Positions 35,698 to 45,079 of a DNA stretch of 64,000 nt are shown here, in pieces (the stretch's first letter is position 1; every line of letters begins with the position of its first letter). The notes below the pieces were generated by a model. It had not been told where the DNA came from and did not search any database. It saw only the letters and a program-made list of their open reading frames with translations. Source of the stretch: Nakamurella aerolata (GTDB taxonomy: Bacteria > Actinomycetota > Actinomycetes > Mycobacteriales > Nakamurellaceae); the NCBI RefSeq assembly GCF_013002705.1, contig NZ_JABEND010000006.1:186001-250000 (forward strand), read 5' to 3'. Made by a program: the position numbers and the translations under genes.

Positions 35698-38073
35698 CTA
35701 GACCGGCGCCGGCGCCGCCGGAACGCTGGGCGCCGCCGGTACGCCGGGCCTGGCCGGGCTGCTGTCGCTGGGCAGCGGCAGTTTGCGCAGCCGCAAACTG
35801 TTGAACACCACCAGGAATGACGACAACGCCATCGCCGCGCTGGCCAGCAGTGGGTTGGCGAATCCGGCCACCGCCACCGGCACGGCGGCCACGTTGTAGC
35901 CGAAGGCCCACCACAGGTTCTGCCGAATGGTGGCAACGGTGCGATCGGACAGCACCAGGGTGTCGACAACCCCGTTCAGGTCGTCGCGCAGCAGCACAAC
36001 GTCGGCGGCGTCGATGGCGACATCGGTGCCGGTGCCGATCGCGACACCGAGGTCGGCGGCGGCCAGCGCCGGAGCGTCGTTGATGCCGTCGCCGACCATC
36101 GCGACCGTGCGGCCGGCGGCCTGCAGCTCGCCGATCAGCTGCACCTTCTGCTCGGGGCCGACGCCGGCGTGCACGTCGGTGATCCCGATCGCCTTGGCCA
36201 CTCGCTCGGCGGCGCGGCGGTGATCTCCGGTCACCAGCAGCACCTGGACGCCCTGCTCCTGCAGCGCGGCGACGGTGGGCGCCGCGGAGTCCAGCACCGA
36301 ATCCTGCAACGCCAGCAGGCCGCACACCCGGCCGTCGACGGAGACGGTCGAGGTGGTCAAACCCCTTTCCTGGTACCGGGTCAGCGCCTCCAGCAGCTCG
36401 TCGGGCAACCGGGTGCCCATGCTGCCGGGCGAGCCGACCAGCACCTGGTGCCCGTCCACCACGGCACTGATGCCGCGGCCGGCGACGGTGCGGAACTCGG
36501 TGGCAGCGGCCAGCTCCGCGTCGGGGTGCTGCTCGGCGGTGGCGGCCAGCACCGCCGCGGCGATGCTGTGCTCCGATCCCGACTCGGCCGCGGCGGCCAG
36601 CAGCAGCCAATCGCCTGGGGCGTCGGCCGTTTCGGCCTGACCGACAACGGTGAGCCGGCCGCTGGTCACCGTGCCGGTCTTGTCCAGCACAACGGTGTCG
36701 ACCTGACGCCCGGTCTCCAGGCTGTCCTGTCCGCGGACGAACAGCCCGCTGACGGCGCCGCGGCCGGCGGCGGCGAGCAGCGCCACCGGGGTCGCCAACC
36801 CGAGCGCGCACGGGCAGGCGATCACCAGCACTCCCAGCGCCGCCGTCATCCCGCAGCTGAACGGCTCTCCCGCGATCAACCAGCCGGCGAGCGTCGCAGC
36901 GGCGATCACCAGGATCACCGGCACGAACACCGCAGACACCCGGTCCACCATCCGCTGGGTGGCGCTTTTGCGGGCCTGCCCCTGCTCGACCAGGTCGATC
37001 ATCGCGGCCAGTCTGGTGTCCGACCCGACGGCGGTGGCCTCGATCACCAGCCGACCGTCAACCACCAGGCTGCCACCGGTGATGTCGTCACCCGGGCGCA
37101 GCGGCCGCGGCACGTGCTCACCCGTCATCGCCGAGGTGTCGACCCCGGCGGTGCCATCGCGTACCACCCCGTCGGTGCCCACCCGCTCGCCCGGCAGGCA
37201 GACGAACCGCTGGCCCTGCTTGACTTCTCGGGACGGGATCTCCATCAGCTGCCCGTTCGGCAGCAGCACCCGCACCTCGCGGGTGGCCAGCTCGGACAGC
37301 CGGCGCACGGCGTCGCCGGCCCTGGCTCTGGCCCAGGCCTCGAGGTACCGCCCGGCCAGCACGAACACCGTGATGCCGGCCGCGGTCTCCATGTAGATCG
37401 ATCCGCTATGGGTCAACGCGCCCCAGAACCCGTTGGGCACCGGCACGTTCGGGTCCATGGTGAACGCCGTGACCAGCGACCACACCGCCGCCACCGCTAC
37501 CCCGAGCGATACCAGGGTGTCCATGGTGCCGGTCAGCCGTGCGCCGTTCTTCAGCGCCGCCCGGTGGAACGGCCACGCACACCAGGTCACGATGGGAAGG
37601 CTCAGACCGAGCAGCACCCACTGCCAGCCCGGGAATCGGGCGCCGGGCACCAGGGCCACCACCAGCGACAGATCGGCCACCGGGAAGAACAACACCAGCG
37701 CCACCAACAGCCTGCGCAGCAACGACTTCGCGTGGCGCCGGTCGGCCACCGACCGCTGATCCACCGCGCCCGGTGCCGCGACCGTCGCCCCGTAGCCGGT
37801 GGCGGCCACCGTGTCGAGCAGTCGCTGGTCGGGTACTTCGGCGGGCGCGTCAAGGGTGGCGGTGCCGGTGGCGTAGTTGACCGAGGCCCGCACGCCCGGC
37901 ACCTTGCCGAGTTTGCGCTCCAGCCGGGCCGCGCACGCCGTGCAGGTCATGCCGGTGACGGCCAGCCGCACCCGCCGGTCGGCCGGCGGCGGCGGATCGC
38001 TGGTGGCGCCGTCGGTCTGCGGTGGTGTCGAACCGGCGCCGGTTGGCGTCGAGCCGGTGACGTCGATCGTCAT
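35698..38073 (-). CDS. Copper-translocating P-type ATPase (P1B-1)
   Basis: This 791-aa pump has one N-terminal HMA domain with GMTCTACA, membrane helices, the CPC ion site in ACPCALGLATP, phosphorylation motif DKTGTVTSG and hinge GDGINDAP. Late membrane residues YN...P and MALSS fit Cu(I) selectivity. The reaction is ATP-driven copper transport, normally out of the cytoplasm, either for detoxification or to load secreted cupro-enzymes. Its ATG overlaps the ABC ATPase stop by ATGA (38070-38073), making it the fourth gene of the metal ABC operon. Placement beside CtaG favours a CtpV/CopA-like role. Confidence 0.93.
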   Translation of the reverse strand: MTIDVTGSTPTGAGSTPPQTDGATSDPPPPADRRVRLAVTGMTCTACAARLERKLGKVPGVRASVNYATGTATLDAPAEVPDQRLLDTVAATGYGATVAAPGAVDQRSVADRRHAKSLLRRLLVALVLFFPVADLSLVVALVPGARFPGWQWVLLGLSLPIVTWCAWPFHRAALKNGARLTGTMDTLVSLGVAVAAVWSLVTAFTMDPNVPVPNGFWGALTHSGSIYMETAAGITVFVLAGRYLEAWARARAGDAVRRLSELATREVRVLLPNGQLMEIPSREVKQGQRFVCLPGERVGTDGVVRDGTAGVDTSAMTGEHVPRPLRPGDDITGGSLVVDGRLVIEATAVGSDTRLAAMIDLVEQGQARKSATQRMVDRVSAVFVPVILVIAAATLAGWLIAGEPFSCGMTAALGVLVIACPCALGLATPVALLAAAGRGAVSGLFVRGQDSLETGRQVDTVVLDKTGTVTSGRLTVVGQAETADAPGDWLLLAAAAESGSEHSIAAAVLAATAEQHPDAELAAATEFRTVAGRGISAVVDGHQVLVGSPGSMGTRLPDELLEALTRYQERGLTTSTVSVDGRVCGLLALQDSVLDSAAPTVAALQEQGVQVLLVTGDHRRAAERVAKAIGITDVHAGVGPEQKVQLIGELQAAGRTVAMVGDGINDAPALAAADLGVAIGTGTDVAIDAADVVLLRDDLNGVVDTLVLSDRTVATIRQNLWWAFGYNVAAVPVAVAGFANPLLASAAMALSSFLVVFNSLRLRKLPLPSDSSPARPGVPAAPSVPAAPAPV

Positions 38074-39134
38074 ACCGACATCCTCGTCGCCGTGGCGGTT
38101 CTCGCCGGGTGGGAGGTCGCCGGGTGGGACGGCACTGGGTGGGAGGTCGCCGGGTGGGATGGCACAGTGTCGCTGGTTGCGGTATCGGCTGTTGCGGTAC
38201 CAACTGTTGCCGTTGGGGCTTTTGCCGGGTCATCGCCTGCCGGTTGGTCCGGCCCCGAGTCGCGGGCCACTGGAGCCAGCTGGACGGCCAGCCTTCCCGT
38301 CAGCGGATGCGGCGGCAGTTGCGCGCGCACCCCGAACACCCTGCGGATCAGGGCATCCGACAACACCTGCGCCGGCGCGCCTTGAGCCACCACGGCGCCG
38401 TAGGCGAGCACCACCACCCGGTCGCAGTAGGCGGCGGCATGGTCGAGGTCGTGCAGTGCGGCCAACACCCCGACATCAAGTTCGGACAGCAGCTCCATCA
38501 CCTCCAGCGCCGATCGCACGTCAAGGTGATTGGTGGGCTCGTCCAGGATGAGGAACGGCGCACCCTGACACAGCGCCCTGGCGATGAACACCTTCTGCCG
38601 CTCACCGCCGGACAGCGATCCGACCTGCCGGTCGACCGCCCAGTCTAGTCCGACCCGCCGCAGCGTCGCTGCCGCCGCTTCGGCGTCCGCTCCGGCCCGG
38701 CCACCGAACCGGCTGCCCATCGAGATACGTCCGGTGGCAACGGTTTCCAGCACCGTCATCGATGCCGGGTGCTCGGGCAGCTGCGGCACGATGGCCCGCA
38801 GGGCCGCGACCCGGCGCAGCGGCAGCCGCAGCAGATCGGCCGAGCGCTGGCCGTCAGCGGTGGCGCCGTCGGTGGTGGCTGGGTCGGTGGTGGCTGGGTC
38901 GGTAGCGGGCTCGGTGGCGGCAGGGTCGCCGGTCAGCCGCACCGACCCGGCGCCCGGCCGCAGCGACCGGTACAACACCCGCAGCAGTGTCGACTTGCCG
39001 GCACCGTTCGGCCCGAGCAGCCCGACCACCTCGCCCCGACCGACGGACAGCCCGACCTGCCGCAACAACTGCCTGCCCTCACAGGTCACCTCGATACCGT
39101 CGAGGCGCAGCGCCGCCGGTTCCCCCGCTCTCAT
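38070..39134 (-). CDS. ABC transporter ATPase, iron-complex/cobalamin family
   Basis: This 354-aa ATPase of the FecE/BtuD group has Walker A GPNGAGKST, signature LSGGE, Walker B FLILDEPTNHLDV and the switch His in LHDLDHAA. Two oddities: a Thr/Asp/Pro-rich insertion after the first strands (coded at about 38870-38935) and a 70-residue C-terminal tail of Ser-His-Pro and Thr-Ala repeats (coded by near-identical 30-bp units, 38104-38163). Histidines in the tail might bind metal. It overlaps the permease and the Cu-ATPase genes by 4 bp each. Confidence 0.9.
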   Translation of the reverse strand: MRAGEPAALRLDGIEVTCEGRQLLRQVGLSVGRGEVVGLLGPNGAGKSTLLRVLYRSLRPGAGSVRLTGDPAATEPATDPATTDPATTDGATADGQRSADLLRLPLRRVAALRAIVPQLPEHPASMTVLETVATGRISMGSRFGGRAGADAEAAAATLRRVGLDWAVDRQVGSLSGGERQKVFIARALCQGAPFLILDEPTNHLDVRSALEVMELLSELDVGVLAALHDLDHAAAYCDRVVVLAYGAVVAQGAPAQVLSDALIRRVFGVRAQLPPHPLTGRLAVQLAPVARDSGPDQPAGDDPAKAPTATVGTATADTATSDTVPSHPATSHPVPSHPATSHPARTATATRMSV

Positions 39135-40213
39135 CCGATCTCCTTGCGGCGCAACAGATACAGGAAGTACGGCGCGCCGACCACCGCGGTGATGATGCCG
39201 ATCGGCAGCTCACTGGGCGCGGCGAGGGTGCGGGCCCCGAGATCGACCAGCACCATGAAGGCGGCGCCGAGCAGCAGCGCCACCGGTAGCAGTCGCCGGT
39301 GGTCGCCGCCCACCAGCAGCCTGGCGACGTGCGGAATCACCAGCCCGACAAAGCCGATGCCACCGGCGGCCGACACCACGGCGGCGGTCAGCAGCGATCC
39401 GGCCAACAGCAACCGGATCCGGAACCAGTGCACGTTGATGCCCAGCCCGAAAGCCGTGTCGTCGCCGGCCGCGATCCCGTTCAGTCCGCGCACCGACAGC
39501 AGCAGCACCGCGATGCCGGACAGCACCAGCGGTGTCATCGTCGCTAGCGCCGTCCACTGCACCCCGGCCAGGCTTCCCATCAGCCAGAACATGATGCCCT
39601 GCAGCTGGCCCGGGGCAATCGACAACTGCACGAACGAGGTGACGGCATTGGCCAGGTAGGCCACCGCCACCCCGGCCAGAATGAGGCGCCGGTCGGCCAT
39701 CCGGCCGCCGCGCTGCGCCAGCAGGAAGACCACTACGACGGTGAGGCAGGCGGTGCCGAACGCGGCCCCTGTCACCCCGAGGCCGGCCAGTGCCGCCGGT
39801 GCCGCGACCGGCATCAGCACCGCTCCCAACGACGCGCCCGACGACACCCCCAGCAGGTACGGATCGGCCAGCGGATTGCGCACCAACGCCTGCAGGCAGA
39901 CCCCCGCTGCGGCCAGCCCGGCTCCGGCGAGCGCCCCGGCCAGCACCCGGGGAAACCTGATGTCCCAGATGATCTGGTCGGCCAGCGGGTCGGCTGCCGG
40001 CCGCCGGGTGAGCCGGTCGAACAGCACGCCGAGCACGGTGCCCGGCGACAACGGAACAGAGCCGATCGCGGTGGCCGCCACCATCGCCGCCAGCAGCACC
40101 GCGACCAGCACGATGACGGCGGGCAGCGCCGGTCGCCGGGGGCGGCGCCGCGGTGCCGGCGGCTGGGCCGCCGGGTCACCGGCTCCCACGGTCGTCGGCA
40201 CCGTCGAGGTCAC
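39131..40213 (-). CDS. FecCD-family ABC permease
   Basis: This 360-aa permease has nine to ten membrane helices and FecCD motifs: RFPRVLAGALAGAGLAAAGV, QALVRNPLADPYLLGVSSG and GGIGFVGLVIPHVAR. It would form a homodimeric channel for a chelated metal or vitamin. The GTG start (40213) overlaps the binding-protein stop by GTGA (40210-40213), and its stop overlaps the ATPase start by ATGA. The frame continues upstream out to 41467 only because the binding-protein gene is frameshifted; the real start is in the overlap. Confidence 0.93.
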   Translation of the reverse strand: MTSTVPTTVGAGDPAAQPPAPRRRPRRPALPAVIVLVAVLLAAMVAATAIGSVPLSPGTVLGVLFDRLTRRPAADPLADQIIWDIRFPRVLAGALAGAGLAAAGVCLQALVRNPLADPYLLGVSSGASLGAVLMPVAAPAALAGLGVTGAAFGTACLTVVVVFLLAQRGGRMADRRLILAGVAVAYLANAVTSFVQLSIAPGQLQGIMFWLMGSLAGVQWTALATMTPLVLSGIAVLLLSVRGLNGIAAGDDTAFGLGINVHWFRIRLLLAGSLLTAAVVSAAGGIGFVGLVIPHVARLLVGGDHRRLLPVALLLGAAFMVLVDLGARTLAAPSELPIGIITAVVGAPYFLYLLRRKEIG

Positions 40214-41467
40214 CAGTCGGCGTCCGGGTGTACGGCTTTCGCGATCTTCTCCACCGCCAGGTAGTTGAGCGGGCCGAAGTAAACGCTGTCGGCCACCGGG
40301 ACGAACTGGTTCCCGCTGGCAGCGGGCCAGCGTGGGTATGTCGAGAACAGTTGCCCGGCCAGGTCTTTCAGATCGTCGTCCGCGGTGAACAGCCCGATGG
40401 CCAGCAGCTGCACGTCCGCGGCGGCGAACTGCTCGGCGTTCAGTTTGCTGGTCATCTCGGTGTCGGCGCCCGCGAACACGTTGCGGGCCCCCGCGGCGGC
40501 GAGGATGTCGTCGTAGAGCTTGCCGGTCATCACCGCCGGCAGCCCGTTGCTGTTCATCATCGACATGCCGGGATAGGCGATCAGCACGTTCTTGGTGGGC
40601 AGGCCCTTCACCTTGTCCGCCACTGCGGCAAGCCGGTTCTTGGAGGTGGGCGATCACCTCGGCGGCCCGGTCGGGTACCTGAAACACGTTGCCCAGCAGG
40701 GTGATCAGCTGGTACGAGCTGCTGATCGTCCGTTCGGCGTAGGCCTGCTTCTCGGCGGCGCTTGCGGCCGGGTTTCCGGCCGCGCACTTGGCCGGGTTGA
40801 TCAGGCTGTTGATGCCGGCGGCGGCCAGCTGATCGCGGGTGGCGAAGCCGAACTTGGCGTCGAAGGCGGCGGCAGATGTGCCCAGCACCAGATCGGGCTT
40901 GGCGGCGAGCACCTGCTCGGCGGGGATGTCGCGGTTCTTGTTCGGGGTAAGGCCTCCGTCCGGCAGCGCCTGGATCTTGCTCGAGATGTCCGGTGCGTCA
41001 CTCACCGCGTAGTGCTGGGCGTTGGCGAACACCGCGGACTCGAGCCCGAGCAGCACCATGGTCTGCGCCTCGGCCATGGAGTTGCCGTTCATGATCAGCA
41101 CCCGTTGCGGCGCCGCCGAGAAGGTGACGCTGCGGCCGCAGTTCTCGATCGTCATCGGATAACCGGCAGGCGCGGCGACGCCGGAACCGGCCGAACTCGC
41201 CGCGCCGGCCGAACTCGCCGCGCCGGCGGAACTCGCCGGGCCCGCCGAACTCGCCGCGCCGGCGGAGCTTCCCGCGCCGGCCGAGCTTCCCGGGCCGGCG
41301 GAGAGGCCGGTTTCGGTACCGCCGGAGCTCGCCGTCGTGCTGCCAGGGCCCGACGTGGCCGGGGCGGCGCTGGTGGATCCCGTCGCACTGCTGTCGTCGG
41401 TACCGCAGGCCGCGGTCACGCCCAGCACAGCTACCAACGCCAGGGCCAGCACAGTGCGCCGCTTCAC
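40210..41467 (-). pseudogene. Metal/iron-complex ABC binding lipoprotein, frameshifted
   Basis: The first part (41467 to about 40643) codes a lipoprotein signal with Cys in GVTAACGT, an Ala/Ser/Gly repeat spacer (coded at 41165-41340) and a PF01497-type binding domain (NCGRSVTFSAAPQRVLI, AKPDLVLG). The rest lies in another frame (40641-40210: KNRLAAVADKVKGLPTKNVL ... LNYLAVEKIAKAVHPDADW). One extra C in the CTCC-AAG context (GG at 40642-40643, plus strand) explains the break; removal gives continuous AHLKNRLAAV. It may be a sequencing error, recent pseudogene or, less likely, programmed frameshift. The signal and operon position identify the binding protein for the next three genes. Confidence 0.85.
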
Positions 41468-41922
41468 GCCATGATCCTCATTTCGGTATCGGTGGTCTCG
41501 GGTACCGGTGTTTCAGGTACCGGTGTTCATGTTTCGGTTGCTCGGCTATCGATCAGGGCGCACCGCATCGCCGGTCCGCACCCACTTCCGCTGTGCCGAC
41601 CGGGCAGGTAGTCGGGCGGCGCCGCAGGCGAGTTCCCGAGCCGCTCGGCGTCGTTGCCGGGCCCGCCGAGCCGGGGGCGGTCCCGCGCGCGGCACCGGCG
41701 CGGCGGCCGCGGCCCGTCGCGGCGTCGTCCGGGCGAGCGCATCCGGCGCCGTGCCGAGCCCGGTGCCGCAGCAGTCGCGGCAGCAGTAGCCCCCAGCAGT
41801 ATCGACATCGATCACCGGAATCATTTGCTGTCAACACCTTTCGGGCCGACGCCGCCTCGAAATGGCACCGGCCTGCGGGGTACAGTCCGGTCCGCTGACG
41901 TTCAAGCCGATGGGAGGTGGCT
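41468..41922. other. Divergent region between the metal ABC operon and copD-ctaG gene 2
   Basis: The 455 bases hold the two divergent promoters. A direct repeat GGTACCGGTGTT (41501-41512 and 41516-41527) lies 34-60 bp before the binding-protein start. A TTGACA on the minus strand (around 41835-41840) has no well-placed -10. A minus-strand frame beginning near 41824 includes CCRDCC but becomes an Ala/Arg-rich shadow; I do not call it a gene. Confidence 0.4.
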
Positions 41923-44184
41923 GTGACTCGCACCTTTCGAACCTCCAAGGCTCGACACTCCAGCGCTCCAACCCCCAGCACCCCCACCCTCGCCAGCCAC
42001 ACCAGCGGAGGTTCCGAGCCAGGGGTCGCCGATCTCAGCAGCGTCGGCTCCGGGAGTTCCGCCGACGCCGGCAGCTCCGGCAGCACACCACTCACCGGCG
42101 GGACGGGGCCAGGTGGTCGCTGGTCGGTGCTGCTTGCGGTGCTCGCCGCCGCGGCACTGGCCTGGGGCGCCGCGTTGGCCGCGGGCGCCTGGGCCGGGGC
42201 GTCCGTTGGCGCAGCCACCGACGGCGCTGCCGGCGCGCTGACGCTGGCCCTGGTGCGGCTCGGTTTCGACCTGACCGCAGCCCTGACGGTGGGTTGGCTG
42301 TGCGTCGGCGTGCTGTGGTTGCCGCCGCGGCATTCCGGCGCGGCGACGCCGGCGATCCGGCGGGCCTGCCGCGCAGCCGGGGCGACCGCGGTCGGTTGGG
42401 CGGCGTGTTCGGCGCTGTTGCTGATCAACGTGTGGGGGCAGCGGGCCGGCGGCATCGCGCTGCTGGGTGGTCTGCCGCAGCCGTCGGGGCCGGGGATGGC
42501 CGCGGAACTCGGCAATCTCGCCAGCGCTCAGACCGGCTATCTGATCAGCCTGGGTCTTGCCGCCATGGTGGCGCTGCTGTCGCTGGGCAGCGGCAGCGAA
42601 CCGGCGCGGGTCGTCATGCTGGTGGCGGCGGTCGGGGCGCTGGTGCCGAGGGCCTTCATCGGCAACAACGCCGACCCGTGGAACCGCGACTACGCCATCG
42701 ACGCCACGTTGCTGCACACGGTCTCGGCCGCGGTGTGGCTGGGCGGGCTCGCGGCGGTGCTGACGATCCTCTACCGAGGGCTCCCGGCGTCCACCTACCG
42801 CACCGCTCCGGCGCATGACGACGGCACGGCGGCCGGGCCCGACGCCGTCATGGCGGCGCTGTGGCGCCGGTACCGCAGCGCCGCGACGGTGGCAGCGCTG
42901 GTGGTGGCCGGGTCCGGGCTGGTGTTGGCCCTGGTGCGGCTGTCGGGCACCAGCCCGCTCCGGTCGGCATATGGGCGGCTGTTGCTGCTCACCGTCGGGC
43001 TGACGGTGGTCGCCATGGCGGCACTGCTGGTGGTACGCAAGCGGTTTCACGGTGCGCCGGGGTCGCCGCCGCGCAGCCGTGCCGGGTCGCTGCGGGCCGG
43101 CCTTGTCGAGGTTGCCCTGTTGGCGGTCGCCTTCGGGGCCTCGGCCGCGCTCGGCGTCATCGTTCCACCCGGCCCCGGTCACCAACTGACAGCGGCGCAG
43201 AGCATCCTCGGGTTCGATCTGTTCGGCCCGCCGACACTGTGGAAGCTGTTGTGGTACTGGCGGTTCGATCTGCTGTTGGGCGGCGGCGCGGTGCTGGCGG
43301 CGGTGCTCTACCTGCGCGGGGTTCGGATGCTGGCACGACGCGGGGTGCACTGGTCCGGCAAGCGCACCACCGCATGGTTGTGCGGCACCGGGTTGTTGCT
43401 GCTGGTCACCTCGTCCGGGCTGGATCGCTATGCGCTGAGCCAGTTCTCGCTGCACATGATCCTGCACATGTCGATCGGGATGCTGGTTCCGATTCTGCTG
43501 GTGCTGGGCGGCCCGTTGACGTTGGCGCTGCGCGTGCTTCCCCCGGCCGGACGGACCGGAGTACCCGGTCTTCGGGAGGCGTTGCTGCGACTGCTGCACA
43601 GCCGGGTGGTGCGGTTCGTCAGCCATCCGGGGTTTGCCGTCCCGCTGTTTGTCGGGTCGTTCTACGCGATCTACTTCACCGGCCTGTTCGGGTTCCTGAT
43701 CTCCACCCACGGCGGGCATCTGGCGATGAACCTGCACCTGCTGCTGGTGGGCTATCTGTACTACTGGCAGGTGATCGGCGTCGACCCGGCGCCGCGCCGC
43801 TATCCGGCACTGTTCCGGCTCGGCCTGCTGATGGCGCCGATCCCGTTCCATTCGATCTTCGGTCTCACCGTGATGAACTCGAGAACGCTGATCGCCGGCG
43901 ACTACTACCACTCGCTGGGGTTGCCGTGGATGACGAACCTGCTCAGCGATCAGAAGCTCGGCGGCGCCATCGCGTGGGCGTTGGCCGACATTCCCACCGC
44001 GATCGTGGTGGTATCCCTGGTAGCGCAGTGGTTCCGCAACGACGAGCGGGAGTCGCGGCGCATCGATCGCCGGTTCGCCGCCGGTCGGCCGGACCAGGAG
44101 TTGGCCGCCTACAACGACATGCTGGCCAAGCTGAACCAGCGTGACGGCTCGGACCCCTACCAGCGCGGCGATCCGCGCGGTTGA
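41923..44184 (+). CDS. CopD - CtaG fusion membrane protein, copy 2
   Basis: This 753-aa protein has a Ser/Thr/Gly-rich N-terminal stretch of about 65 residues, a CopD-like half and a CtaG half with HMILHMSIGMLVPILLVLG, THGGHLAMNLHLLLVGY and IPFHSIFGLTVMNSR. It is a paralog of the 33728-35695 gene but with a longer N-terminus and an extra C-terminal 45 residues. The GTG at 41923 has GGGAGG 5 nt upstream; the GTG at 41917 overlaps that site and is less likely. It diverges from the metal ABC operon. Confidence 0.88.
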   Translation: MTRTFRTSKARHSSAPTPSTPTLASHTSGGSEPGVADLSSVGSGSSADAGSSGSTPLTGGTGPGGRWSVLLAVLAAAALAWGAALAAGAWAGASVGAATDGAAGALTLALVRLGFDLTAALTVGWLCVGVLWLPPRHSGAATPAIRRACRAAGATAVGWAACSALLLINVWGQRAGGIALLGGLPQPSGPGMAAELGNLASAQTGYLISLGLAAMVALLSLGSGSEPARVVMLVAAVGALVPRAFIGNNADPWNRDYAIDATLLHTVSAAVWLGGLAAVLTILYRGLPASTYRTAPAHDDGTAAGPDAVMAALWRRYRSAATVAALVVAGSGLVLALVRLSGTSPLRSAYGRLLLLTVGLTVVAMAALLVVRKRFHGAPGSPPRSRAGSLRAGLVEVALLAVAFGASAALGVIVPPGPGHQLTAAQSILGFDLFGPPTLWKLLWYWRFDLLLGGGAVLAAVLYLRGVRMLARRGVHWSGKRTTAWLCGTGLLLLVTSSGLDRYALSQFSLHMILHMSIGMLVPILLVLGGPLTLALRVLPPAGRTGVPGLREALLRLLHSRVVRFVSHPGFAVPLFVGSFYAIYFTGLFGFLISTHGGHLAMNLHLLLVGYLYYWQVIGVDPAPRRYPALFRLGLLMAPIPFHSIFGLTVMNSRTLIAGDYYHSLGLPWMTNLLSDQKLGGAIAWALADIPTAIVVVSLVAQWFRNDERESRRIDRRFAAGRPDQELAAYNDMLAKLNQRDGSDPYQRGDPRG

Positions 44185-44200
44185 CGGCTCGGCAGCCGAA

Positions 44201-44283
44201 CGATTCAGTCTTGAATGGCTCGGTATTGAATGGTTCGGTTTGGATGATTCGGTATTGAACTGATTCAGTACTGAACTGATTCC
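44201..44283. repeat. A/T-richer degenerate repeat after copD-ctaG gene 2
   Basis: About five units of 15-16 bp of the type TTGAATGGTTCGGTA fill the gap before the YciO gene. The last two share TGAACTGATTC (44256-44266, 44272-44282). A perfect 12-bp palindrome TTCAGTACTGAA lies at 44264-44275. The composition stands out from the GC-rich surroundings. Confidence 0.6.
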
Positions 44284-44307
44284 GGAGCCGATGATCGGTC
44301 GGCGGGC

Positions 44308-44931
44308 TCAGTAGTCGAACGGCGCCGGGTCGCCCGCGCCCACCCGCACCACTTCGGGGTGGCCGTCGGAGAAGTCGATCACGGTGGTCGGCTCGAGGCC
44401 GACAACACCGGAGTCGATCACGGCGTCCACCTGGTGATCGAGCTCTTCCTTGATCTCCCAGCCGTTGATCGGCGGGTCCGCCTGGCCGGGCAGCAGCAGC
44501 GTCGAGGTCAGCATCGGCTCGCCGAGCTCGGCCAGCAGCGCGTTGACCACCGGATGGTCCGGAATGCGGGCACCGACCGTGCGCTTCTTGGGGTGCAGCA
44601 TCTTTCGCGGCACCTCTGCGGTTGCCGGCAGGATGAAGGTGTAGCTGCCGGGGGTGGCGGCGCGCACTGCCCGGAACACCGCGTTGTCCAGATGTACGAA
44701 CTGGCCGAGCTGCGCGAAATCGCGGCACATCAGGGTGAAGTGATGCTTGTCGTCGAGCTTACGGATACGCACGATGCGGTCCTTGGCCTCGGCGTTACCG
44801 AGTTGCGCACCGAGCGCATAACCGGAATCGGTCGGGTAGGCGATCAGGCCGCCGTCGCGGATGATGCCGACGGCCTGGCGGATGGCCCGCGGTTGCGGGT
44901 TGTCCGGATGCACATCGAGGTAGCGGGCCAC
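44308..44931 (-). CDS. YciO/YrdC/Sua5-family protein (threonylcarbamoyl-AMP synthase-like)
   Basis: This 207-aa protein has the YrdC fold: GGLIAYPTDSGYALGAQLGN, KRKLDDKHHF-type Lys/Arg segment, TFILPATAEVPR and GARIPDHPVV. YrdC/Sua5 makes threonylcarbamoyl-AMP for tRNA t6A; YciO members are a distinct branch. The SxTS pocket is replaced by TSTLLLPG, and the KRK...P loop is altered, so I lean to YciO, whose activity is less certain. It converges with copD-ctaG gene 2 and lies apart from other tRNA genes. Confidence 0.85.
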   Translation of the reverse strand: MARYLDVHPDNPQPRAIRQAVGIIRDGGLIAYPTDSGYALGAQLGNAEAKDRIVRIRKLDDKHHFTLMCRDFAQLGQFVHLDNAVFRAVRAATPGSYTFILPATAEVPRKMLHPKKRTVGARIPDHPVVNALLAELGEPMLTSTLLLPGQADPPINGWEIKEELDHQVDAVIDSGVVGLEPTTVIDFSDGHPEVVRVGAGDPAPFDY

Positions 44932-45079
44932 TCTCCAGACGCTAGCCCACCAGCCCCTTCGACCGGAATACGCTCGGGTTCGCGCAGTTGTCGGCCGACC
45001 CGCACGCCTGCGGTCCGGCTGCGGGCGTGCGGCGCGCCGCCGGGTGCGCGAGCCGCACGGGTACGCACCAGCGTCGTCG

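Noticed and set aside
39131-41467. One 778-aa fusion of binding protein and permease
   Set aside because: The middle of the frame (about 40640-40215) is out of frame with the binding protein; the proper C-terminus exists in another frame and ends in a GTGA overlap with the permease start.
41546-41824. Cys-rich peptide beginning MIPVIDVDTAGGYCCRDCC as a copper-binding microprotein
   Set aside because: No ribosome site, and the rest is an Ala/Arg-rich shadow typical of GC-rich noncoding frames.
44185-44307. Insertion-sequence remnant after copD-ctaG gene 2
   Set aside because: The A/T-richer repeats are short and tandem, without terminal inverted repeats or transposase traces.
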